Shown here piece after piece: positions 21,301-32,671 of a DNA stretch of 64,000 nucleotides. Where the stretch lies: the NCBI RefSeq assembly GCF_048128805.1, contig NC_135997.1, positions 558,001-622,000 of the forward strand. Reading direction: 5' to 3'. The position numbers and the translations under genes were made by a program. Source of the DNA: Centroberyx gerrardi (Eukaryota > Chordata > Actinopteri > Beryciformes > Berycidae). The notes below the pieces were generated by a model. It did no database searches. It had not been told where the DNA came from and worked only from the letters and a program-made list of their open reading frames with translations. Positions within the stretch are counted from its first letter, which is position 1, and every line of letters starts with the position of its first letter.

Positions 21301-22225
21301 TCAGAAAAACAGCAGAATTTTTTTTTTTTTTTTAAATGCTGTTTTTCTGAATGAACAAGATAATTATCTTGTTCATTCAGAAAAACAGAACAGACTTTTT
21401 TTTTTTCCATGAAAACTTTTCTCAGAATTCTGAGATAATTATCTCGTTAATTCAGAAAAACAGGGCAAATTTTTTTTTCTCAAGTGAATGCATTACGCTT
21501 CCGTGGAATGGCTCCCCAAGCTCACAGCAGCATCTCATATCAGTTGACAATGCAGTGAGGAAATAGTCTTTTTAATGCACTGGTCACTTTACCCCAGATC
21601 TTTATTATACCTCTAAGGTCATCTGCCACTTGGACACAACTCTTGTGCTTTTCATGCTTTAAGTCTTACATCTATGGATGTATGCACCTTTCTAATTATG
21701 AGGCGGGGTGGGGTTTTTGTCATGTATTTTATCATGTGCCTTATGTGCTTTTGTCATGTTTGTATGTTATATTATGCTTGTGGTCCCAGTTGTTAATGTT
21801 CTGTTATGAGCACACTGAGACAAATTCCTTACAAATAAGGTTGTATGGCAATAAAGTATTGAATCTTGAATCTTGAATCTTGAAATTGCAGTGTTCCGAA
21901 GAAGGCGAACAAATCTTCCTCCGCTGCCATTCTGGATAAGATTCCCACATATGCACATGCTTGGGCGGGTCACACCAGAAATTCTCATCTGCACCAGAAG
22001 CGCATAAAAAACAAACGCACCATGTCACTTCAGGGGCTCCGTAGCTAACTGACTACAGTACAGCTAGAAACTAAAACCTGTGTCTGGTTTCAGTGTGAAG
22101 AGTGTGGAAAGCCGTTCTCTGTGTCCAGGCTGGAGACTTCAGAGCTGCTGACCAAGTGTGTTTTCTGTCGGCTGAAATCACCGACCAGATACCGACCGCA
22201 GCCGCCTCCTCTCATGTCCCTGTGA
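9357..22225 (+). CDS. wdr88: WD repeat-containing protein 88-like, seven WD repeats with a C-terminal zinc-ribbon-like tail
   Basis: Eleven exons: 9357-9494, 10570-10680, 14516-14604, 16001-16064, 16212-16350, 16673-16802, 17911-18095, 18533-18615, 19454-19522, 20258-20356, 22094-22225. Together they encode 412 aa with phases agreeing at every junction. An acidic, Glu-rich N terminus (residues 10-43) is followed by seven WD repeats, for example SDSTAVLW, SWDKKMIAWDL, SADRTIKLWDL, SWDKTLQLWDL, SSYDRTVAVWDM and DGTLRLWNIE. The last exon adds CEECGKPFS and CVFC, a pair of Cys-X2-Cys knuckles. WD proteins are scaffolds; no enzymatic motif is present. WDR88 is poorly characterised and, as I recall, testis-enriched, which fits the promoter X-box. 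The symbol rests on the repeat count, the C-terminal Cys motif and length (human about 470 aa). The donor of exon 10 (ATG|GTCGGA) is weak; reading through adds VGV and a stop, which drops the Cys tail. Confidence 0.8.
10340..10440 (+). repeat. Fragment of an interspersed fish repeat
   Basis: GGCATTTAGCAGACTCTCC followed by CCAGAGTGACTTGCAACAG resembles a segment widely scattered in fish genomes. It lies in WDR88 intron 1, and its ends are not clear. Confidence 0.35.
10795..11415. repeat. Pyrimidine-rich (CCTCCTCCC-type) tract
   Basis: About 620 bp almost devoid of A on the plus strand apart from scattered CA/AT steps, built from degenerate CTCCTCC and CTCCCACCTCCT units. It begins about 115 bp after the donor of WDR88 exon 2. 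The long open frames on both strands here are a by-product of the low complexity. Confidence 0.9.
11437..13834. mobile_element. Putative transposon-derived segment with short inverted ends
   Basis: TTGATCAATAGG at 11437-11448 and its reverse complement at 13823-13834 bracket about 2.4 kb in WDR88 intron 2. Just inside each end are related ATACGTATCGTG and CGTATCGTGAGA stretches in inverted orientation. The interior is non-coding. The middle (about 11590-13550) may be a separate nested insertion. No transposase is visible, and 12 bp is a short match, so this is tentative. Confidence 0.35.
16183..16209 (+). repeat. (TG)n tract serving as the polypyrimidine region of WDR88 exon 5
   Basis: A TG run lies directly before the acceptor GCAG at 16208-16211. 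There is no ordinary pyrimidine tract between it and the acceptor. Confidence 0.85.
17910..17923. promoter_or_regulatory. X-box-like motif spanning the WDR88 exon 7 acceptor
   Basis: GTAACCATAGCAAC is an RFX-type palindrome that begins on the last base of the acceptor CAG and continues into codons for N-H-S-N. Because the bases are coding, this may be chance. Confidence 0.25.
18830..18990. repeat. Inverted repeat (hairpin) in WDR88 intron 8
   Basis: Arms of about 50 bp: TTTTAACTAGAGACGAAAG at the left and its near reverse complement ending CTCTAGTTAAAGG at the right, both containing ATTTTGGCCTTCAT. This is typical of a foldback MITE. Confidence 0.6.
19079..19272 (+). repeat. Interspersed repeat, copy in WDR88
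   Basis: About 190 bp is almost identical, in inverted orientation, to 34279-34472. Shared signatures are ACATCAGCGGTAAACGTCAG and GAGCCGCCATTTTGCA. Confidence 0.8.
19738..19945 (+). repeat. Interspersed repeat containing TAGTGTCCCATGATG, copy 1
   Basis: Shares TTTAGTGTCCCATGATG, a GACTTTTCCATCCTGACA block and GGAAACACTGAATACTT with 22335-22560 and, inverted, with 35833-35957. Non-coding. Confidence 0.65.
21161..21504. mobile_element. Foldback MITE, AT-rich palindrome
   Basis: The termini ACGGAAGCGTAATGCATTCA and their exact inverse enclose about five alternating copies of TTTTTCTGAATTAACGAGAT and its complement. The whole 344 bp can fold on itself. I saw no direct-repeat target duplication. 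Confidence 0.8.
21560..21886 (+). mobile_element. LINE 3' end with (TTGAATC)n tail
   Basis: GCACACTGAGACAAATTCCT, then GGCAATAAAGTATTGAATC and four TTGAATC repeats. This is the usual 3' terminus of a fish LINE; its 5' limit is approximate. Confidence 0.55.
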
Positions 22226-24308
22226 CGCCCCCCTGCCCCCCGCTCTGCTCTGCTCTGCTCCTTATGCTCTCATCTCCCTACCACTGAACAGACGTGGTGG
22301 GTCTCGCTGCCTTGAAGAGCTGCTAACCCTAAAAGAATTTCATCAGTCTGGTGTCAGTGGAGAGTTTTAGTGTCCCATGATGCTCTAAATGCTGTTTCAG
22401 AGGCTTTTCCACCCTGACAGGAAGAACATTCTGGGGGAAACACTGAATACTTGTCATTTTTGGGAATTGTGTGGCATGAAAATGGTCAAATTTAATGACA
22501 TTTAAAGACAATATCGGCACAAAATATCTGATATTGGCAGCTTCAATACAAGAATATCAATGTCGACCTTCAAAATCCCAATACCAGTCAAACTCTACTT
22601 TGCAAAAACATGGATTTGTTTTTCTCAGACAGTAAAAGGAGAAGATCGCCTAATCCTGGCACTTCTTCTCATAAAACTGATGAGTCACGATAGATATCGT
22701 CTGTGTTTTTGTATAATGACGAGTTGACTGAAAATTCAAACATAGACATTTATTTTTTACATATGGCACGTGTTGACTATTCATTCAGTATTTATTTTGT
22801 ACTGTACATATAGCACATCCATAGAGAGTTGTTCTCCCTACTGATTTCAATTCATTATAGTACAGTGTTTTCACATTCAAAATCATAGCCCTGTAATTGC
22901 TGTAGGACATGTATCCAGCAGTTTAAGATGTAAGGCCATTGGAAATATGAAATGTCTCTTGCACGAAAGTTGCATGGTTGCAAGATAATTATTAATTTCA
23001 AGAGAAAGCTATTTAAACGTCTCCTACTCTCCAGAAGATAAATAACCAACAGGTTTATATCACTGATTTCTGTAATGTTAATTTAAAGCTACAATATGCC
23101 ACTTCTGTCACATTAAAATAACAATAAACAGGATCTATTCTACATTATCACTCTGTGGCTCAGGCCTAAATCCCCTGATTGCCTGTAATTGTATTTTCAG
23201 TGATGTTGGGACGTTTTGGGGCGTAAACCATTTGCTGTGGGCGGGGCCAGCGGTGAGCCGGTTGTGTCTGTCAAGGTGAGGCGAGCGGCCGCAGAGCAGG
23301 AAGTGACAGCAGCAGCAACAACGGAGGAAAGCAGGAAGAAAAGAAAGAAGAGCGAAGCGAAAACACTCAGAAACACGGTGAACATCAGCGTCAGATCGGC
23401 TGTGGAGGCTTTACGCTGCCGGTGACCTCAGCCTCAGGAGAGATGACATCATCAAGATGACTGACAGGTGGTGGGGCGGGAACTTGACCAACTGAGGAGG
23501 AGGAGGAGGGCGGGGCTTTCCTGTCTCAAGGAGAAAGGTTGCAGATTGTCGCTGCTCATATTGCTCACTGAGGCTGTGATCAGACAGGAGCTTTTACCTC
23601 CTGCTCAACTGTGAGCGTCGTTAGTAACACAGAGAGCAAGAGGTCAAAGGGCGCAGGGAGCATTACATCATTCTGGTTGCTATACAATTATCTAATTAGT
23701 GTTAGCTAGCTAACCTGAAGAAACAAAGGGGATGACATTGCTGAAAGTAAAAATGGAAAACAGAAAGTTAGTGGTTGTTCTGCTTCTTGAGAAGAGGATG
23801 AGCAGCCCGTTCTGAAGCGGAGGACGTAGCTAAAGTTAACGTTACTCTCCAGGAAACTGTAAGAGGCCGCTTACTATCCAAACGCTGCTAATCTTTTCTC
23901 TGTCTGGCACTGATGTAATGTGCAGCACGGCACGTCACGTTCAGCTTGTAGCCAAAACGCTGCATTCAAAACACCAGCCGCATAGTCTTAGAGGCGATGT
24001 GTGCCTGCTGCCAGCGAAGCATTGAAAATAACTGCAAAAGGCACAGACATGTTGAAAAACACATCGCATGTGATCAGCTTCTCTGTGCATCAGAGGCTCA
24101 GATCAGTCACATCCATGGAAGTACATCCGCGTCTACAGCAGCGTTCACCGACCAAACTTCCCCTCCCTCTGAAGCGCGTTCTAAAGATCACCCCTCTTTC
24201 AGAATGTGCATTTGTTTGTGTATGTGTGTGTCTGTTGTGTGTAGGTGTGTGTGTGTGAGAGAGAGAGAGAAACCGTGTGTGTGTGTGTCTCCATGCTGCC
24301 TCAGAGAG
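22226..24308. other. Convergent spacer between WDR88 and WDR59
   Basis: Contains the 3' UTRs of the two converging genes, an interspersed repeat (22335-22560), an AATAAA at 23123-23128, a GC-rich patch near 23215-23480, and TG/GA microsatellites near 24218-24290. No additional exon could be supported. Confidence 0.5.
22335..22560 (+). repeat. Interspersed repeat containing TAGTGTCCCATGATG, copy 2
   Basis: Same family as 19738-19945. It includes AGAATTTCATCAGTCTGGTG, found inverted at the other end of the 35833-35957 copy. Confidence 0.65.
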
Positions 24309-27300
24309 TCAGAAAGTGCTCTGCAGCAGACACTGGCAGCCGCAGCCGGCGGGGCATTCGTCCTGGCAGCGGAACCAGTCCATCATGTGGCTGGTGTGTC
24401 CTCCGTGGCCGCAGCTGAGGCAGAAGTTGGAGGAGCCGCGCACCGCCACGTGGCAGATGGCGCACTGGAAGGTCAGACGCTTACACACGGCGCACTGGGT
24501 GCCGCGGGCCTGGCTTCGGCAGTGACAGCAGTACAGCCCGAACTCTGGGAAGGACATATAACAGGAATCCACATAAAAAGGCAGCGGGAAAATCGGTTCC
24601 CAATGAGTCAGAGGATATAAAAATAGGAAAGGTGGGAAAACTTATAATGCATTATACGTTTTCCCACCTTTTCTATTTTAAGGAGATATAATATACAGTG
24701 GTGAGGGAGGAGTGCAATTAAAAAGAAAGGCAAGAGAGCAGAGGAAGATCTAGATATCTTTATAAAGGACTATGGAAGAAGCAGAATTTAATTACAGTTC
24801 TGCTCTATAAAGGTAAAGAGCAGCAACATTTTTTGTGTGTTTTTCAAAGGTCATGACTCAAGTTTAGATTTCATTTCAACAAAAATTAAACCCATAGATG
24901 CTACTGATTAATAATAAATATTATCCGCTTCTGTACCTAGAGTAGTTTTGTAAGGACAGAAGATAATGAAGTCACTTTTCTCAGTCTTGGTCTTATGTAG
25001 TTGCTGCTCTTTAGCTTTGTAGGACAGGATTTATAGCCTAGCAAGCTAAAATTCTATTTGAGTGAGGTCTAATGAGCAATGCTAATGATCTTCCACTAAG
25101 TTTTAGGGCTAAATAGCTGCCAAATGATCTGAAATGGATGCCAAAAGTCAGAGACCGAGTGGAAATTCTTTTAATCGCAGAGAGGCTTGAATGCTGAATT
25201 GACTACACTCCCTTCCTTCCTCTTTAAATAATTATTTTTGTAGAGTTTCTGACTTTTACAACTTCTCCGACGTTTGACATCCCTTTGAATGTGTAACCCT
25301 CTTAATGTGAATCAGTTGGAGTCCAGAGGAAATACCAGCTGTTGTTGGCGACATTCAAGCAGCTTCACCGACATCTCCCAGAAAAAATATCTCTGTTTAA
25401 CACGTTAACAAATATTGAGAATTCCCAGTAATGTACCAATGCCCTTGTGAGGTTCAGGAGGGCAGGAGGCGAACTTCAGCACATCGGCTCTTTTCTCCCG
25501 CAGGCCCCAGCGATGGAGGATTTCCCCATAACACTTCTTAAAGTCGTCAAACTGTAACGTGTTGGCCGGGTCCAGGAGTCTGACAGCAGGACAAGAAGAA
25601 ACGACAATGGGACATGAAGTAGCACACTGCGGTCCAGGATTCAGCTCCTCACTGTTAAAGAGACACAATTAGAGACAACTGTCTAACTGCAGGCACGACT
25701 GCATTACCTCTTGTTCATGTCGTGCTGCTCCCGCTCTCGTTCGCGCGGATCTGAGTAAGCCTGGTTACCGTAGCGATAGTCGTCAGGAGAGGATTCGCCC
25801 CATGGGGTGGCATGCTCCGAGTCCCGGCCTGAGGAGAAACCATCAGAGAACAGTAATCAAACACAACAAACATGTTTTATTTAAAATGGGCTCGATTAAG
25901 TCTTGCACAGTTGCACCTAAAGCAGAACTCCGGCCATTTTGGACCTGGATCCTATTTTCCCACCATTTTCTATCAAACCGATCGATTCTGACCAAAATCT
26001 CATCATTTGCTTCACTATAGAGTTACCTGCATCTTGCTTGCCTGGGTGCGGCTCTCCAGCAGAGTCCTAACGGGCCAATGGACAAAGCCTGTCTTTTTTA
26101 ACGCATTGATTTCTTGTGTATGTTTGGCCATTTATCCACAGGAATAAGAAAAATACACCACTAAACAACTAAATGGGTACAGAAATGCCAATAGTTGGTT
26201 TTAACAGTTTTAAAGTGTTTAGGGTGGATTTCTCCTTTCGGCCATTGAAGGCCTTCTTGGCTAAAACATTTTTTAGATTCTCTTGTTAAATTAAACATTT
26301 CTTTTAACAGAGAGATTCTGGCGCCTATCCATCTCGTAAATTTTACTTTCATGTCAGAAATCATTTTTAAATAATGTTGAAAGTAATAATGTTGTTGAAG
26401 TGTTTTAGGGTCAATCTTTCTTTTAATAATCCAAATCTGACTTTTTTATTGTTTGTCAAAAGGTTTGTCAAAGGTCATGTCTGATCTTATTCATTGCTTA
26501 TCTTATTGGATATAATTTATGATTGTTTTGGCGTCTAAATGCTTTGTATTTTCATTTAATTTTTAAAAAGTGCTATACGAATTAAGTTTATCATTGTTAT
26601 TATTATTATAAAATGACTAAATCTTGCCAGTAATTACCCTTGACATAATAAGTCTTTTTTTTTTATCCTTGTTTGTAATCCTGTCTGTTTCCTTACATTT
26701 TATTTTATCTTTATCCTCATGTCTGATTTCATTTGTCTTTTATGTCTTATTTTTTATATCGGTTTGTAACCCTGTCTGTCTCCTCATATTCTTATTTTAC
26801 TTTATTTTATTTTATCTTTACTTCACGTCTGGTTTCATTTTTAATCTACTCTTGTTTTCTGTTGTATGTACTCACTCAGTGTATTTATTTAGCTTAACTG
26901 TTTTGGAAAGCACTTTGTAGCAGTTGTTTTAAAAAGTGCTATATAAATAAAGTTTATTCTTATATTACATTATGCTACAGTAGGACTGGAGTCGTGTCTC
27001 ACCAATGTTCCAGGTGGTTGTGGTGATGGAGTCCGAGGTGCTGGAGCAGGAGCCTGAGGTGACGGAGCTGGAGGTGTAGCTGGGCTGAGACAACAACAGG
27101 TGGAGTACATCAGGTCTCCAACCCGACCACTGACATGTGAAGACTTCAGTACCGCTTTTAAAGCGATTAAAACCAGAACAGAAACGCACCAAATTGACTT
27201 TAAATAATTGGAAAAACCTCACATTAAAGGAATAGTTCACCCAAAAATGAAAATTCAGTCATTCTCTAGTGAGTCAGTCTAGTCAGTTTGGGATCGGTTG

Positions 27301-30300
27301 GCTTCAGGAGACGTGGATCATGCTGGACGAGCGGTATGGAGCCATTTTATGGTTATTTTCCGTTATTTTTTGAAGGCTGAAGACCTGAAGTCTGAAACGG
27401 TCCTCAGCAACCTCAGTTGTTTTGGAGAACTCTGCAACTTACTTCACCTGGAGCCTAAGGGAAGCTTGTATCGACTAAAAAACTTTACCGCATTTTCTAC
27501 TGGCATGGGGGTGAGTAGATAATGACTGAATTTTCATTTTTGGGTGAACTATTCCTTTAAAGCTGCATTAGGCAATTTTTTTATGATGAATCCAGCGGTC
27601 TTATCTGTCTATCACTAATTAGAACTGCAGAGAACAGAGAAGAGCGTCCCGTCCCACTAAATGGGATGCTGGTTCACCATATTTTGCCCAAATGAAATTC
27701 TGGTGTTGCGTACAGTCGGTTCTACACCCAAAGGAAGTGACGACCTGAAACTTTAAAAGTAAAATCCAAAACTGTCTCCTAAACAGCAGTGAGCAGAGAA
27801 CGCTGGTCTCACCAACATTAGATCTTTTTCCTCTTTCATTCCTTTGGTTTCTTTTAGTATAAAGCATCACAGACTGGCTGTGGCAGTTTACTGATGTCAC
27901 TTTACAGGATTTCTGGGTATTGAAGTTAAAATTTGTCAAACAGCGACCACTTGCTGCCATTTGGAGACGCCAAAGTGCGAAGTTGCCTAATGCAGCTTTA
28001 AGGATAATTATGAGGAGTTGGAGGAGGCAAAAGTCTAATGTTAGTTTAGTTTATTCTGAATATATTCAATCACAATTCCAGCAGACAGTGAAATAGCCTC
28101 AGACTGGTATCAAAATGCTTTCACAGGACATGAGGCACAAAACTGAGGAGGAAGGACAACATGAACTAAGCTTTACTGAGGAAGACAGAGGAACCACCTG
28201 CCAGGACTTACATAGCGGGAGTGGTGGGGGGGGAACATGGAGGACCGTGAGGGATGGTGTGTGTAGAGGGAGAAGCAGTCTGGAGGAGGACCTTGGGCTT
28301 TGAACACGCTGCACAACATGGCCAGGGTCTGGACGTCACTCATCTGGCTGTAGTGGTCCAAACTGGGGAGGAGGCAGGAGGACAGAAGCAAAGACAGATT
28401 CGGTTTGGGCTCTGAATCCCTTGTAGAATCCCCCTGAGTATTTCTAAATCCAATGTATTACCATCATCTTTTCTTTTTTTCATTAGAATAGCATAGTTCC
28501 CTCAGTGATGTCTGATTCCCAATATCCAGACTCCCACTAAGTCCACAAGGCTTAGTGCTGTAAAATCATCCAAGTGCTTCGGGTCTCTGATGTGAACTAT
28601 TGGAGCTGTCCATGCAGACTTTTCAGAGGGAATTGCCCATAATTCACAGCATCAGTGACATTAATAAATAAAAACACTGGGGAGTAAGCAAGGAAATGTT
28701 TATCTGTAAATTTGACTACATCTTGCTAGTGTAGTGTTTCATACATTTGTAAGTATACAGTTTGTATCTTCAGACAAACGTTTTGAACATGACTTCCAGA
28801 TCTGTTTTCATCTGATCGATGAAAACAGATGGTCAACTACATCTAGGCTTTCCACATGAGACAGCAGTGTCGCTGTCTCCATGACAACATGTGATGTCAT
28901 CAAGCCTGTCTCGTTTCTCCTTTTTTCACCCTCGCACACCACGCTGAAACCGTCGGTGACGTCACCCTAAGTCTGTGAGGAGTCCAGAGTCTGGACAGCG
29001 GGATTCAGCCGTAGTTCACTCTAATTTAAATACGACTGGAGAGAAGGAACGGGCTGCTGCTCACAGAGTCTCCAGCAGGTGGCGACCGAAGGGATGTCTG
29101 GCCCAGGGAGTGTCAGTGTCTGGGTCAGGATCCGGACTCAGGTCCAGACTGGTCGCTGCAGATGCCAGGGCCCACACCTACACACACACACACACACACA
29201 CATGCACGCACACATTTGATGGGATGGAAAGGTTTGTGTCAGTTTGTGTGACTACTAGTTAGCTGACCAGATACTATGGTTAGCTAACTAACAAGCTAAA
29301 ATTATCTAGACACAAAATCAATCAGAGGTATCGGGGATGAAATGATCAGTTCCCAGTCAAAAACAGACAGAAATTAACTGTTCAATTCTGTTGAGACGGA
29401 CAAGTTGTACGTTTAGAAACACAATCAGCTGTTCACAGAGCTGAGGGCCTCCAACATGGCCACCAGAGGGTGTGTTACATCACAGTCAACATACTGTAAG
29501 TTCTTTGAGTTTGAATTTAGTGGGAACAATATCTATGGGGGGAGTGAGTGGAGGACAGTCTCACAGTATGCCCCTGACTTGCCTAGAAATTAGAAATCAA
29601 AATAAGGAAATCAGCTCCTCTGAATAACAAGCTCTCGGTAGCGGACGTCTGACAGGTTTAAAGTGAGCTGTACCTTCGCCACGTCCCTGCGGCCGACTGT
29701 CAGCGCTGCGGCTGCGTTCTTCTGACACGTGTCTTGGATGTCATTCACATTCAGACTGAGGAGGAAGATCAAATGCATCGTGTGTGGAAGGACAATCATG
29801 TGAAACTGTGTGTTCCTGTACAGTAGGGCTACACTCTGCAATATCTATTATCATACATGGAGTCAGAGCTTTTTCTATTGAATTTAGTTTTTTTTAGCAC
29901 ACTACTACATCATGTGACTGTAGTTTGACAATAATTAAAGATCTCTGCTTTTCAACTTTCAAGGATTCTGCACACTATCAACATATTGCTAAGAAGTACA
30001 ACTGAAATACTTTTTTTCTGTTTAAAGGGGCAATAATTTAGGTTTTTTCTGTTCCATAGCACCATAATATATCTGTGGGGTTTGATTGACTTGTTGATCA
30101 ATACCAATGACCCAACCATTACTTGGCCAGTTACTGACATTTCTGGCTTGCAAAAAATGTCTTCTGCTTAACGATGGAGGATGATGGAGGAAGATGGAGG
30201 ACGGTGCTATGAGCGACTGACCGGCCTCGCAACACATTTCAGCTACAAAGTTCTCAAGCCAAAACAGCAAACAAAAAGTATTATTATTCCAGTATTTAGC

Positions 30301-32637
30301 ATGGTGACATATTCCCTCTTCACTAAACAGTTCTGTTTGATCTCTGCTGTAGTTTCGCTAGCTTACTGCTCCATGTATTTCCTGTTGTGAAACAACAGTC
30401 AAACGTCTGAAGACTTCCTGGCCTGATAAGTCGTTCAGTGGGATGAAGCCACTCACATGTAGCTCTCTCCCAGCGCCTTGTGGACCGGCAGCAGACAGGA
30501 GATCTCTTGGATGATGACTTTCCCAGCCAGCTTGATGGGCCGGTTGCCGTAGTCCGTCCCCTCGCGCTTCGTCTTAAACCGCCGGGATTTCTGACGGACA
30601 GACAGGAGGGTGGAGACAGCGGGCCCAAAGGAATGAAGCACCACTTGATTAAAAGTGGTCTGAATGACAAATTAACAAGGTGTTCACACTGCGAGCAACT
30701 TGGCTGATGGGCCGTTCTATTCTGACTGATTGTGGGCGGGGCTACAAAGTCTTCAGCTACAAAGTTTTGAACAGGCAAATCATGTATTTTTACTGCTCTG
30801 CTATTGCCTGTCATAATGTTGCATCAATTTAACGAATTAACATTGCTAGCTAGCAAGTGCTAATTATGTAATTAGGTAGCATTAATTGAAAATAAACAGA
30901 AAAAACTCTTTCTTTCTTCTTCAGGTTTACTATCCACCCCAACGATGGATGCAACTGTTGAAATAATTTGAATAATTTAAAATAATAGTAATAATAGAAC
31001 TGGGAAGCTTTGAATGGCTGGAATTAACTTCTCGTCCGTTTTGCACTTGTCAGGCAGAACTATTGTTTATGAAACAAAATCACATCAGTAGAGAAACAAG
31101 GAAGCACGTAAATCTGATTGGACGTTGACGGACGATGACCCGTGGCGACAGACTTGATGAGCGTCCAGACCGGCCGCTCGGCTCCAGAGGAGATGAAGGG
31201 ACTTCTGGTGGCTTGTTGATCGTGTTGCTCACAGTGTGAACGGATGGTTGGTTTTCAGTGTATGAATGAATTGACGTGTTGCCCAAACAACTAAATTATA
31301 TCAAACAAAATGGTTGAAGATGAAATAAAAATGACCAATAGAAATTACTTTGAACACATTTGTGCACTGGCAATCACACAACCTTACCTTATGCTGTCGT
31401 TACATGCTTAGTGTACATTAAAAGCTTAAGCCAACATTGGGGACAGACGGAGGAAAAGTGTATTGGACGAGTCAGGCAGCAGTGTCAGTAGGAGTTACTC
31501 CAGCGCAATTACAGTGACGTGCAAGAGAGACAGAGAGAGAGAGAGAGGGAAGGGTAAAATCCCACAGATGTGACATGGAAATGCCCAAGATGGGAGGAGG
31601 AATGAAGGAGGTAAAGATACAGAGACTGGGAACGATGGAGGAATAGAGGGACGGATGAAGGGAAGGAGGGAGAGAGCTCAGTACCGGGCAGTCATGAATG
31701 GTCTGTACAGACCAGCGGCGGGAGGCAGAGATTGGGGGCTTCTGATTGGAGGAGAGTGGGAGGGAGGAGTGGACCGCAGCAGCAGGGGGACAAGAGATTG
31801 GCCAACCACAAAACAACACAGAGAAAAAAAGCCATCAGGCAGACAGACAGGGAGACGAGGATGGGGAGTATGCACAGATAACATGGATGACAGGACACAC
31901 GGGTTAGACCAGATCTGTTTTACATATCAGATATCGGCCAGTCAGTCCACCTCTGATATGATGCAGGTTCTTCCTGCACCAGAGCTACAGAAACACAGTC
32001 TGGAAAACCTGCTATAATTTTTTTTCTTTGCACATTTTATTTCTGTAAATTAATTCTACATTTAAAGGCAGTAATGCATCCCAGAGAATTGTAACCATAG
32101 CAATGTAAACAAATCCGGTCAGCCTCTAACCAGCAATCTCTCTGAATAAATTCAAAGTAAGATTGTAAAAATCTTCCATGTTTCTAACCTCAGTTAGCTC
32201 AGAGTTTGTCTGCAGTAACGTCTGTTTGCTGCAAGGTGGCGCCGTTACATCATTAGAAATCAACAAAATGGAGCGGACTGCAGACTGATATGATCAGATG
32301 TGAAACCAATGCCTTCATTGGCCAATCGGAAGTGAGTATTCAACAAAACCATGCAATAAGCATATAGTATATGAAACCACATACAGTATGATTTTCTGTC
32401 TTACCTTTTCACTAATCAGTGTGATGTAGCGACTTTCTCCACCGTTCAAGTGTGTGTGTGTGTGTGTGTGTGTCTCACCCGTTCTTTGTAGTAGAAGGAG
32501 GAGATGGAGACGGTGTCTTTGTCGGAGCGAGTCGGGCTGCCGCTGTACAGCCTCAGTGTGCTCTGAGACTCTGTACGCATCTTCATAGGAGTCAGTACAC
32601 CGCTGTGGTAGGCCGACAGGGCCGACAGGGACCTGGA

Positions 32638-32671
<34 letters not shown>

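Larger units (their letters stand above)
20766..22042. mobile_element. Non-autonomous hAT-like transposon with nested insertions
   Basis: Ends are ACGGAGCCCCTGGAGTGACA and the inverse of ACGGAGCCCCTGAAGTGACA. The element is flanked on both sides by the direct repeat AGCTAACT (20758-20765 and 22043-22050). An 8-bp target duplication is the mark of the hAT superfamily. No transposase is present. Inside lie a foldback element (21161-21504) and a LINE 3' end (about 21560-21886). It sits in WDR88 intron 10. Confidence 0.78.

Noticed and set aside
23216-23425. GC-rich open frame (GRKPFAVGGASGEPVVSVKV...) considered as an extra WDR88 exon
   Set aside because: A TTTTCAG lies just before it, but in that frame the first codon after the acceptor is TGA. 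WDR88 already has a well-formed last exon at 22094-22225.
23997-24620. 207-codon open frame on the plus strand
   Set aside because: Antisense to the conserved last exon of WDR59 (Cys/His zinc domain), where codon structure clearly fits the minus strand.
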